Below are positions 27,257-36,220 of a stretch of 36,220 nucleotides of DNA, one piece after another. The translations under genes and the position numbers were made by a program. The notes under the pieces were generated by a model. The model saw nothing but the letters and a program-made list of their open reading frames with translations. It was not told where the DNA came from and searched no databases. The stretch comes from Burkholderiales bacterium (lineage in GTDB: Bacteria > Pseudomonadota > Gammaproteobacteria > Burkholderiales > Usitatibacteraceae): assembly GCA_025359285.1 (NCBI GenBank), contig JANYGV010000170.1, forward strand, positions 1-36,220, in the 5' to 3' direction. Every line of letters begins with the position of its first letter. Position 1 is the stretch's first letter.

Positions 27257-29200
27257 ATGACGCAATTCATCATTCATAACATGGCGCCCTTGATGTTTAT
27301 CGGGCTGTTTGTTTTTTTACTGTTGGGCTACCCCGTCGCATTTTCCCTCGGGGCCTGCGGCATCGTTTTTGGACTGGTCGGAATTGAGCTGGGCTTGTTG
27401 TCGCCATCACTGTTCCAGGCGCTCCCTGAGCGCATTTGGGGAGTCATGTCGAATGACACGTTATTAGCGATCCCCTTCTTTACGTTCATGGGCTTAATTC
27501 TTGAACGAAGCGGGATGGCAGAGGACCTGCTCGATACTATTGGTCAATTGTTTGGCCCTATTCGCGGCGGGCTGGCATTCGCGGTCATTTTTGTTGGCGC
27601 GTTGCTAGCAGCAACCACCGGCGTGGTGGCAGCATCCGTCATCTCGATGGGATTGATTTCACTGCCGATCATGCTTCGTTACGGATATGACCGACGGGTC
27701 GCAGCGGGCGTCATCTGCGCGTCGGGCACGCTGGCGCAAATTATTCCACCCTCCTTGGTGCTGATTATCATGGCCGATCAGCTGGGTAAATCAGTCGGCG
27801 ACATGTATGCAGGCGCGTTCATTCCCGGCGCGGTGCTGGCCTGCTTATACGTCTTGTATATCGTGGGAGTCGCTTTTTTCAAGCCCGCGTGGGTGCCCGC
27901 GTTACCGGTCGAGGCACGAACCTTCCGTGAGAAGACGGGACGAAGCGGCGTTATCTCGCTCGCCATCGTAATGTCGGCTGCCGTCGTGGTCGCTGTTTTG
28001 TATGCAAATTTCTACCCGCGCAAAGCTCTTGATGAAACCATTGTGGTGTCGGCCTCGGTAGGAATGGGTCTCGCCTTTGTAGCCGCGCTGCTTAATCGAC
28101 AATTCAAATTTGGCCTGCTTTCACGGCTCGCCGAGCAGGTTGTGTTTGTACTGGTACCGCCCCTGGCCCTGATCTTTCTGGTGCTGGGTACTATTTTTCT
28201 GGGTGTGGCTACCCCGACAGCGGGCGGCGCAATGGGCGCCACTGGCGCGCTGATTATGGCGGTCATGCGCGGGCGACTTAATTTCAAACTGCTTCGCCAG
28301 GCCATGGATTCCACCGCTAAATTGACTGCGTTTGTGGTGTTCATTCTGGTCGGCGCACGGATTTTTAGCCTCGCTTTCTACGGCGTCAACGGCCATGTCT
28401 GGGTTGAAGAGTTACTGGTGGGATTACCGGGCGGGCAGACGGGTTTTTTGATCGCCGTAAACGTTCTGGTATTTGTACTCGCGTTCTTCCTCGATTATTT
28501 CGAACTTGCATTCATCATTGTGCCGCTGCTCGGCCCCGCCGCCGATAAGCTCGGCATTGATCTGATCTGGTTTGGGGTACTGCTCGCAGTTAATATGCAA
28601 ACGTCGTTCATGCATCCGCCGTTCGGCTTTTCGCTGTTTTACTTTCGCAGCGTGGCACCTGCCAAAGAGTACATAGACCGGGTCACAAAAAAAATGACGG
28701 CGCCGGTCACGACTGGGCAAATTTATTGGGGCGCAATCCCTTTCGTATTGATCCAGCTCGTCATGGTCGGACTTGTCATTTCGTTTCCGCAAATGGTCAT
28801 GGTCTATAAAGATGATGTCAAAAAAATCGAGCCCGGCAAAATTGATTACAACTTGGGGCCAGCAGCGAGCGATGCAGAACAGCAAAAAAGCGAGGATACC
28901 GGCAATACGGACCTGATGAAATCACTTGGGGGTGCCTTGCCCACCGTGCCCGCAACAGCTGAGGCACCCAAATCCGAATCGTCCAGCGACGCCATCATGA
29001 AGTCCTTGGGAGGCAACGCAGCGTCTGATAATAAACCCAATGACACGCCGAAGGATGCGTCCAAGGGCATACTCAAGGCAGATGAAAAAATTGAGGCAAA
29101 AACGGATCATGGTGGGACTAAATTGCCCCCAGCTAAGTCCAAGACAGCGGATGAAAAAGCAGCGGACGACATTGAGAAAGCGTTAAGAGGAGGCAAGTAA
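27257..29200 (+). CDS. dctM: TRAP transporter large permease (DctM) with C-terminal extension
   Basis: FLLLGYPVAFSLGACGIVFG...LLAIPFFTFMGLILERSGMAEDLLDTIGQLFGPIRGGLAFAVIFVGALLAATTGVVAASVISMGLISLPIMLRYGYDRRVAAGVICASGTLAQIIPPSLVLIIMADQ. Confidence 0.95.
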   Translation: MTQFIIHNMAPLMFIGLFVFLLLGYPVAFSLGACGIVFGLVGIELGLLSPSLFQALPERIWGVMSNDTLLAIPFFTFMGLILERSGMAEDLLDTIGQLFGPIRGGLAFAVIFVGALLAATTGVVAASVISMGLISLPIMLRYGYDRRVAAGVICASGTLAQIIPPSLVLIIMADQLGKSVGDMYAGAFIPGAVLACLYVLYIVGVAFFKPAWVPALPVEARTFREKTGRSGVISLAIVMSAAVVVAVLYANFYPRKALDETIVVSASVGMGLAFVAALLNRQFKFGLLSRLAEQVVFVLVPPLALIFLVLGTIFLGVATPTAGGAMGATGALIMAVMRGRLNFKLLRQAMDSTAKLTAFVVFILVGARIFSLAFYGVNGHVWVEELLVGLPGGQTGFLIAVNVLVFVLAFFLDYFELAFIIVPLLGPAADKLGIDLIWFGVLLAVNMQTSFMHPPFGFSLFYFRSVAPAKEYIDRVTKKMTAPVTTGQIYWGAIPFVLIQLVMVGLVISFPQMVMVYKDDVKKIEPGKIDYNLGPAASDAEQQKSEDTGNTDLMKSLGGALPTVPATAEAPKSESSSDAIMKSLGGNAASDNKPNDTPKDASKGILKADEKIEAKTDHGGTKLPPAKSKTADEKAADDIEKALRGGK

Positions 29201-29248
29201 GCCAATCCATCCGCCTAAATTTTTATATTAGCGGCGTATCTCATCTCC

Positions 29249-29281
29249 AAACAAAACGCCCCGAATCGGGGCGTTTTGTTT
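29249..29281. terminator. Bidirectional Rho-independent terminator between dctM and dctP
   Basis: AAACAAAACGCCCCGA-atc-GGGGCGTTTTGTTT, near-perfect stem flanked by A and T tracts. Confidence 0.93.
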
Positions 29282-29320
29282 GTGAACATTGCTGCGACTC
29301 CAACGCTGATGACTTGCTGA

Positions 29321-30481
<1,161 letters not shown>

Positions 30482-30597
30482 TCAATTTCTCCTCTGGTTT
30501 TTTTAACAAAACAGTAAAAACATTCTTATTATTAGTTGCCACTAAAAATGAATGTCGTACCGGCTGAGAATTAAAGCTTGCCTGGTGCACCCTATGA

Positions 30598-31977
30598 TTA
30601 TTCGGCACCGCCCGCAATCGACATTTTATCGATTAATATTGAGCCGGTCTGCTTCGAACCGAGCGCCAGCACGTCATTACCGACCGCCACGATGCCCTTC
30701 AGCATATCTTTCATATTGCCCGCAATGGTAATTTCTTCCACCGGATAGGCGATCTCACCGCTCTCGACCCAGAAACCGACTGCGCCGCGCGAGTAATCCC
30801 CCGTCACGCTATTGACGCCCTGCCCCATAAGCTCAGTGACGACGAAACCGCGATCCATTTTTTTGAGCAACCCGGCGAAATCTAGCTCGCCCGGCGCCAC
30901 GATCAAGTTGTGATTGCCACCCGCATTACCGGTCGTCGCCATGCCCAATTTACGCGCTGAATATGTGGACAGAAAATAGCCATTCACCACGCCTTCTTTG
31001 ACAATGTCGCGCGCCGCGGTCGCCACCCCTTCGCTGTCAAACGGCCCGCTTGCCAAGCCGCCCACCACAAACGGATCTTCAAATATTGAGACCCGCGGCG
31101 AAAAAACCTGGGTTCCTAAGCTGTCCAGTAAGAAACTCGATTTGCGATATAACGACGACCCACTCACGGCGCCCACAAAGCTGCCAATCAAACCGGAGGC
31201 CATGATCGGATCAAACAACACGGGCGCTTCGCAAGTCGTGGCCTGGCGCGCGTTCAGACGTGCGACGGTACGCTCGCCCGCCAGTCGGCCAATCATTTCA
31301 GGCGTTGCCAGTTTTTCGCCTGAGCGCGCCACGTCGTACCAATAATCGCGCTGCATGCCATCATCGGTGCCGGCAATGACCGACACGCTGGCGCTGTGGC
31401 GCGATGAGGGAAAGCCGCCCATAAATCCGAGCGAGTTAGCGTAAATAAAATCAGATTCCGAGGTGGAAACCGATGCGCCTTCCGAATTGTTGATCCGTTT
31501 GTCCACCGCGAACGCCGCCGCTTCCATACGTTTTGCAAGCTCGGTGGCCGCCTCGACGCTGAGCGGCCAGGCGTAATACAAGCCTTCATTGCTATACGGC
31601 GCTTTAGCGAGTCGATGTGCATCAGGAAGGCCAGCAAATTCATCGGCTGCGGTGTATTTGGCGATCGCCAGTGCGGCGGCCACGGTGCGCTCGATGGCGG
31701 CACGCGAAAAATCCGTGGTGGATGCATTCCCACGTTGTTGACCTAAATAAACGGTGATGCCGAGCCCCTTGTCGCGGTTGTGCTCAATGGTTTCAACTTC
31801 ATTTAGGCGCACGGTAACCGATTGACCAACGGAGGTAGAAACCTCAACATCGGCTGCGGTCGCGCCGAGTGCTTTGGCACGTTCTAACGCAAAAGCGGCG
31901 AGGTCGCTCAGCGAATCTTTATTCACAGCGCTTTGATGCGGTGTTGATTTAATATTTTGATTGGCAATTTGGGTCAC
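30598..31977 (-). CDS. pmbA: Metalloprotease PmbA (TldD/PmbA family)
   Basis: LSDLAAFALERAKALGATAADVEVSTSVGQSVTVRLNEVETIEHNRDKGLGITVYLGQQRGNASTTDFS...GAVGFWVESGEIAYPVEEITIAGNMKDML. Start placed at a GTG; the longer provided ORF overlaps yjgA antisense. Confidence 0.92.
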   Translation of the reverse strand: MTQIANQNIKSTPHQSAVNKDSLSDLAAFALERAKALGATAADVEVSTSVGQSVTVRLNEVETIEHNRDKGLGITVYLGQQRGNASTTDFSRAAIERTVAAALAIAKYTAADEFAGLPDAHRLAKAPYSNEGLYYAWPLSVEAATELAKRMEAAAFAVDKRINNSEGASVSTSESDFIYANSLGFMGGFPSSRHSASVSVIAGTDDGMQRDYWYDVARSGEKLATPEMIGRLAGERTVARLNARQATTCEAPVLFDPIMASGLIGSFVGAVSGSSLYRKSSFLLDSLGTQVFSPRVSIFEDPFVVGGLASGPFDSEGVATAARDIVKEGVVNGYFLSTYSARKLGMATTGNAGGNHNLIVAPGELDFAGLLKKMDRGFVVTELMGQGVNSVTGDYSRGAVGFWVESGEIAYPVEEITIAGNMKDMLKGIVAVGNDVLALGSKQTGSILIDKMSIAGGAE

Positions 31978-32050
31978 AGGCGGATATCCAGCGTAGGGTA
32001 AAATAGTGGGGAAATGACAGAAAACAAACCTAAAGATACGCGGAAAAACA

Positions 32051-32659
32051 GTGCGGAATAAAACAACACAGAAAACGAAAGCGATTGAGAATCTGGCGCG
32101 TTCAAAAGATGATATCGACAACGATGACACACTCGACGACGCTGAAAATTCTATCAGCAAAAGCCAGAAAAAACGGAACATGCTGGCTTTACAATCCGTC
32201 GGTGCGGAATTGGTGCTTCTCTCGACCGACGTTATCGCCAAACTCGATTTGCCGGATGAGCTGCGGGTTGCGGTTCTCGATGCAAAACGCATCCCCGGTA
32301 GCAAACATGGGGGTAACAAGCGCCAAATGCAATATATCGGCCGCTTGATGCGCGAAGTCGATCCCGCGCCAATCTTGGTTCAACTGCAAGCGCTTAAAGC
32401 GCCGAATCAAAAGCAAACCGCGCAACATCATTTGGCGGAGCGTTGGCGGGAACGGATGTTGGCCGATGCGACCTCAATCGCTGCGTTTGTACGCGAGTTC
32501 CCCGAGGCCGAGCAGGCCATACTTGAAAAGTATCTCGTAGATGCAAAAGACGATCACGCCAAACAGCGCCCACCGAAAAATTTCCGCTTGCTTTACCAAA
32601 CGCTGCATAAACACATCGTCAACCAGTTTGAACGCGAGCAACATCCGCCGGAATACTGA
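32051..32659 (+). CDS. yjgA: Ribosome-associated protein YjgA/DarP (DUF615)
   Basis: SKSQKKRNMLALQSVGAELVLLSTDVIAKLDLPDELRVAVLDAKRIPGSKHGGNKRQMQYIGRLMREVDPAPI; divergent from pmbA, a common arrangement. Confidence 0.92.
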   Translation: MRNKTTQKTKAIENLARSKDDIDNDDTLDDAENSISKSQKKRNMLALQSVGAELVLLSTDVIAKLDLPDELRVAVLDAKRIPGSKHGGNKRQMQYIGRLMREVDPAPILVQLQALKAPNQKQTAQHHLAERWRERMLADATSIAAFVREFPEAEQAILEKYLVDAKDDHAKQRPPKNFRLLYQTLHKHIVNQFEREQHPPEY

Positions 32660-33249
32660 TGACTGATCTCGTAAAAATTGGGCTGATATCGATTAGCGAT
32701 CGCGCTTCAAAAGGCATTTATCAGGATGAAGGCCTGCCCGCGCTTGAGTCATGGCTGAACGGCGCGCTGAAGAATCCACTGACCATCGTTAGCCGTGTGA
32801 TTCCCGACGAACAAGCGCTGATTGAAACCACGCTCAAAGAATTTGTTGATATCGAGGGCTGTGCAGTGGTGTTGACGACCGGTGGCACAGGCCCCGCGCC
32901 GCGCGATGTGACGCCAGATGCCACGCTAGCCATCGCTGATCGGGTCATGGATGGTTTTGGCGAGCGTATGCGGCAGATATCGCTGCGTTTCGTTCCCACG
33001 GCGATTTTGTCGCGCCAGGTCGCGGTGATTCGTAAACAGTCGCTCGTCATCAATTTGCCGGGACAGCCAAAGGCGATCAAAGAAACCTTAGAGGGCTTGA
33101 AAGGTGCTGATGGCAAGCCGCTGGAAGTAGGAATTTTTGCCGCAGTGCCGTACTGCGTGGATTTGATTGGCGGGCCTTATCTGGAAACCAATGATGATGT
33201 CATCAAGGCGTTTCGGCCAAAATCTGCGATCCGTCCTGCCGTACTTTAA
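32659..33249 (+). CDS. mog: Molybdopterin adenylyltransferase
   Basis: VKIGLISISDRASKGIYQDEGLPALESWL; VLTTGGTGPAPRDVTPDATLAI; LVINLPGQPKAIKE. Confidence 0.93.
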   Translation: MTDLVKIGLISISDRASKGIYQDEGLPALESWLNGALKNPLTIVSRVIPDEQALIETTLKEFVDIEGCAVVLTTGGTGPAPRDVTPDATLAIADRVMDGFGERMRQISLRFVPTAILSRQVAVIRKQSLVINLPGQPKAIKETLEGLKGADGKPLEVGIFAAVPYCVDLIGGPYLETNDDVIKAFRPKSAIRPAVL

Positions 33250-33250
33250 T

Positions 33251-33323
33251 TTCTAAAGCCTAGCATTAGCGCGGCGTTTAGGCATTAAATGTCTAGAAAG
33301 CCGCACCAGTGCTAGCGTTAGAG
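33251..33323. repeat. Imperfect inverted repeat between mog and esterase
   Basis: TCTAAAGCCTAGCATTAGCGCGGC...GCCGCACCAGTGCTAGCGTTAGA; arms match over most of about 24 nt. Confidence 0.5.
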
Positions 33324-33370
33324 TAAAACTTAGCGCGCACATTAAAAATTTAAATTTGGATCTGAACAAC

Positions 33371-34057
33371 ATGACCACCTTCATTCAACATATCGAACTC
33401 GTCACTGGCGCAAACCCCAAAGGTTCTGTCATTTGGATGCATGGACTCGGCGCTGACTGCTGGGATTTTGTGCCCATTGTGAAAGAGTTGAGTCTGGCTG
33501 AAACGTTGCCATTACGATTCATTTTCCCGCAGGCGCCGATGCGCCCTATCACCATCAACAACGGTCAGGTGATGCCGGGCTGGTACGATATTTCGATGCA
33601 GGATATTGCCCGCAAGCCAGATGAAATCGGTGTGCGTGAATCGCAAGCGGCAATTGATAAACTGATTGCGCGAGAGCTCGATCGCGGCATCGTGTCCGAT
33701 AAAATCATACTGGCGGGCTTTTCTCAGGGCGGCGCGGTTGCGTTGCAAGCGGGGTTGCGCAGCCCGCATGAACTCGGCGGCATCATGGCGCTGTCAACCT
33801 ACCTGACGCTCGGGGATTCACTGGCGAAAGAAAAAACAATCGTCAACGCGAATATCCCAATTTTGATGGCGCATGGCACCCAGGATCCGATTGTGCCGCT
33901 GGCGCTGGCGAGATCATCACGCGACGCGCTCACCCAACACAATTATCAGGTTGAGTGGCGCGAATATCCGATGCAACATTCGGTATGTGCGGATGAAGTA
34001 GAGGCGATTTCGCGGTGGATTACACAGCGCTTTTCATCAAAAATATTGCTGGCCTGA
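33371..34057 (+). CDS. Carboxylesterase/phospholipase (alpha/beta hydrolase)
   Basis: GSVIWMHGLGADCWDFVPIV; FPQAPMRPITINNGQVMPGWYDI; IILAGFSQGGAVALQAGL; MAHGTQDPIVPL; start at the internal ATG. Confidence 0.93.
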   Translation: MTTFIQHIELVTGANPKGSVIWMHGLGADCWDFVPIVKELSLAETLPLRFIFPQAPMRPITINNGQVMPGWYDISMQDIARKPDEIGVRESQAAIDKLIARELDRGIVSDKIILAGFSQGGAVALQAGLRSPHELGGIMALSTYLTLGDSLAKEKTIVNANIPILMAHGTQDPIVPLALARSSRDALTQHNYQVEWREYPMQHSVCADEVEAISRWITQRFSSKILLA

Positions 34058-34073
34058 TTTGTCCGCTGACGAT

Positions 34074-35933
34074 TTATGCCGCCTTGTCTGCCATCTTTTT
34101 CTGCTCGACATTTTGGGCGAGACTCTGGGCAATATAGGCATCCACCACGTTGTCTAAAACTGACATCGGCATGGAGCCGTTTTTAAGCACCGCGTCGTGG
34201 AATTCGCGAAGATCAAATTTAGCGCCCAGTGCGGTCTTAGCACGCTCGCGAAGTTCCAGAATTTTCAACATACCCACTTTGTAAGCGAGCGCCTGGCCCG
34301 GCATGACCAAGTAGCGTTCAATCTCGGTCACTACTTCGCCTTCCGCCATCCCGGTATTGGCCACCATGTAGGCAATCGCTTGTTCACGTGTCCAGCGTTT
34401 TGAGTGCATACCGGTATCCACGACCAGACGCACCGCGCGAAACATCTCCGCCTGTAATCGGCCTAAATTATCGAGCGGGTTTTTCTCATAGCCGGTTTCC
34501 CACGCGAGCCGCTCCGCATAGAGCGCCCAGCCTTCAGCGTATGCGGTAAACGGCACAATGCCGCGGAAGACTGGTAGGCCTTTCAATTCTTGCGCAATCG
34601 CAATCTGCATGTGATGACCCGGTACGGCCTCGTGGTAGGCAAGCGTGCGCATGCCAAATTTTGGCGTCTCGGCCACATCGCGCAGGTTGGCGAAGAAAGC
34701 GCCTGGCTTGGAGTTATCCATCGGCGGCGGGTTGTAGTACGCGCCCGGCGCTGTTTTTTCGGTAAATACCGGCACGCGTTTTACCTCCACCACGGCCTTG
34801 GGTTTGGTGGCAAAACTTTTATCCAGTCCCGCAATAACCTCGTCAATGATCGCTTGGTAATCTTTCAGAATTTGCGCGCGGCCATCATCCGTATCTGCAT
34901 AGAGCTGCTCGGCCGACTTGGCCAGTTTTTGCATACGTTCGGCGCGGCTACCTTCGGTGTAGCCAGACTCAACCAAAATCCGATCCATCTCAACGCCAAT
35001 TCGATCTACTTCTTTCAAACCAATTTGATGAATTTCATCCGCTTTCATCGTCGTGGTGGTGTTGGATTCGATCGCATATTGGTAGTATTTGTCGCCATCC
35101 GGCAGCGCCCATACGCCATCATTTCTTAACGCTTTGGGCCGCAGTGTCTCCAGGTAAGTATTGAGCTGATTGTAGGCGGGCAACACGCTGCTACTCACCG
35201 CCTGCTCCACTCGCCCGATCAATGCTCTGCGGGTCGCGTCATCCATTTTATCGGCGGGAATCTTGCCGATTTTTTCCTTGAAACTGATCGTGATGGGATT
35301 GCCCGCAGCACCCGGCGCAATAAAACCCTGCACCTGGTCAATCACTTTTTCAACGGCGAATTTCGGCGGAATAATGCCCTTTGATTCGCGGAATTTCACG
35401 CTCTCAATCACCTGCTCCATCTTGCGCGGGAATTCGCCGAGCCGGGCAATATAGTTTTCCGCATCTTTGGCGTCGTTGACTTGCTGCGCCTGCGTCATCA
35501 AATTCGGTAATTCACTCTGCACCCCAAACAGCTGATTTACCGGATGATTGTGAAAACGCCAAGGGCCGCCTCGCACTTGATTACCTAAAAAATACGCCAG
35601 AATATCGTATGAAATTTTGTCCTGACCTTTGAAATCGCTGGCGTCATAACTCCGCAGCGTCGCTTCATCAGCCATCAGCTTGGCGAACACCTCATTCTCG
35701 TGCGCAATTGATGAATCACTCAGCTTGGCATTGTGCGAACGAATGCCGACTTGTTCCAGAATTCTTAATTGCGTCAACAACTCAGGGTTATCAATCGCGA
35801 ACTGCATAAAAACGCGGTTATAAAACCAGCCGATCATTAGCGGTTTGGAATACCATGTGTGTGCCGCTAATGCCGCAGCGATCATCAATAGTCCAAGCAG
35901 CAAGAGGGCCAACCATTTCAGGGTACGTTTCAT
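34074..35933 (-). CDS. DUF885 family protein
   Basis: MKRTLKWLALLLLGLLMIAAALAAHTW membrane segment; AYHEAVPGHHMQIAIAQEL HExxH-like motif; AEGWALYAERLAWETG. Confidence 0.92.
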   Translation of the reverse strand: MKRTLKWLALLLLGLLMIAAALAAHTWYSKPLMIGWFYNRVFMQFAIDNPELLTQLRILEQVGIRSHNAKLSDSSIAHENEVFAKLMADEATLRSYDASDFKGQDKISYDILAYFLGNQVRGGPWRFHNHPVNQLFGVQSELPNLMTQAQQVNDAKDAENYIARLGEFPRKMEQVIESVKFRESKGIIPPKFAVEKVIDQVQGFIAPGAAGNPITISFKEKIGKIPADKMDDATRRALIGRVEQAVSSSVLPAYNQLNTYLETLRPKALRNDGVWALPDGDKYYQYAIESNTTTTMKADEIHQIGLKEVDRIGVEMDRILVESGYTEGSRAERMQKLAKSAEQLYADTDDGRAQILKDYQAIIDEVIAGLDKSFATKPKAVVEVKRVPVFTEKTAPGAYYNPPPMDNSKPGAFFANLRDVAETPKFGMRTLAYHEAVPGHHMQIAIAQELKGLPVFRGIVPFTAYAEGWALYAERLAWETGYEKNPLDNLGRLQAEMFRAVRLVVDTGMHSKRWTREQAIAYMVANTGMAEGEVVTEIERYLVMPGQALAYKVGMLKILELRERAKTALGAKFDLREFHDAVLKNGSMPMSVLDNVVDAYIAQSLAQNVEQKKMADKAA

Positions 35934-36125
35934 GTCGTATGCAGCTCCATTTTTGATCGTGGTCGTGGAAAAATTTGACTGCCGCGTTGGCAGTTTCCTT
36001 ACCAACTTATTTATCAGCTTAGTTACCAACTTACTTCACCCTACGGCGATGATATTTTTGCAGCAATATTAAAGCACAGCAGCGCAGCCGCGCTGTACTG
36101 AACGAATAACATTGAAGGAATTCAG

Positions 36126-36220
36126 ATGAGTACCGTTGACGACGCCTTAGCGAAAATGCGCGTGAATCTGCAGGAGCGAACCGGAAAATCATTCGCGGCG
36201 TGGATCAATATTGCACGCTC
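36126..36220 (+). CDS. DUF4287-like protein, N-terminal part, truncated by window edge
   Basis: MSTVDDALAKMRVNLQERTGKSFAAWINIARS; GAAGG upstream. Confidence 0.6.
   Translation, partial: MSTVDDALAKMRVNLQERTGKSFAAWINIAR

Noticed and set aside
31978-32319. N-terminal extension of the pmbA ORF as given in the ORF track
   Set aside because: The extra ~114 residues are antisense to yjgA and Ser/Phe-rich; PmbA homology begins near SLSDLAAFALERAKAL.

Overview
This window looks like a betaproteobacterial chromosome segment, judged from gene content and style only. (1) From 1 to about 1.2 kb: the C-terminus of a type IV pilin and an intact aldo/keto reductase. (2) From about 1.3 to 6.4 kb: a mobile-element graveyard. 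It holds a truncated chaperone-usher pilus usher, a frameshifted IS91-type transposase, an IS3-type transposase tail, a structured RNA-like segment ending in a strong intrinsic terminator, an orphan 158-aa ORF, a decayed IS3 element of about 1.4 kb with recognisable terminal inverted repeats, the C-terminal tip of a serine recombinase, and a broken receiver/histidine-kinase gene. (3) From 6.8 to 36.2 kb: mostly intact genes. These are a cupin, a lipoprotein hydrolase, a YXWGXW protein, a DUF1501/DUF1800 pair, an amidohydrolase, a lipoprotein methyltransferase-like protein, an RND efflux operon (permease-adaptor-OMF), a saccharopine dehydrogenase-like gene divergent from an Lrp/AsnC regulator, rhlE, an OmpA-domain protein, a TRAP transporter (dctQM plus convergent dctP), pmbA/yjgA/mog, a carboxylesterase, a DUF885 protein and the start of a DUF4287 protein. 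The least-explained signals are two candidate structured RNAs: 26349-26474, with a 14-bp perfect stem, a loop-to-tail 7-nt complementarity and a terminator; and 3368-3496, with nested hairpins and a terminator. I saw no tRNA, rRNA or CRISPR array. Nothing here proves a new system; the RNA candidates are hypotheses read by eye.
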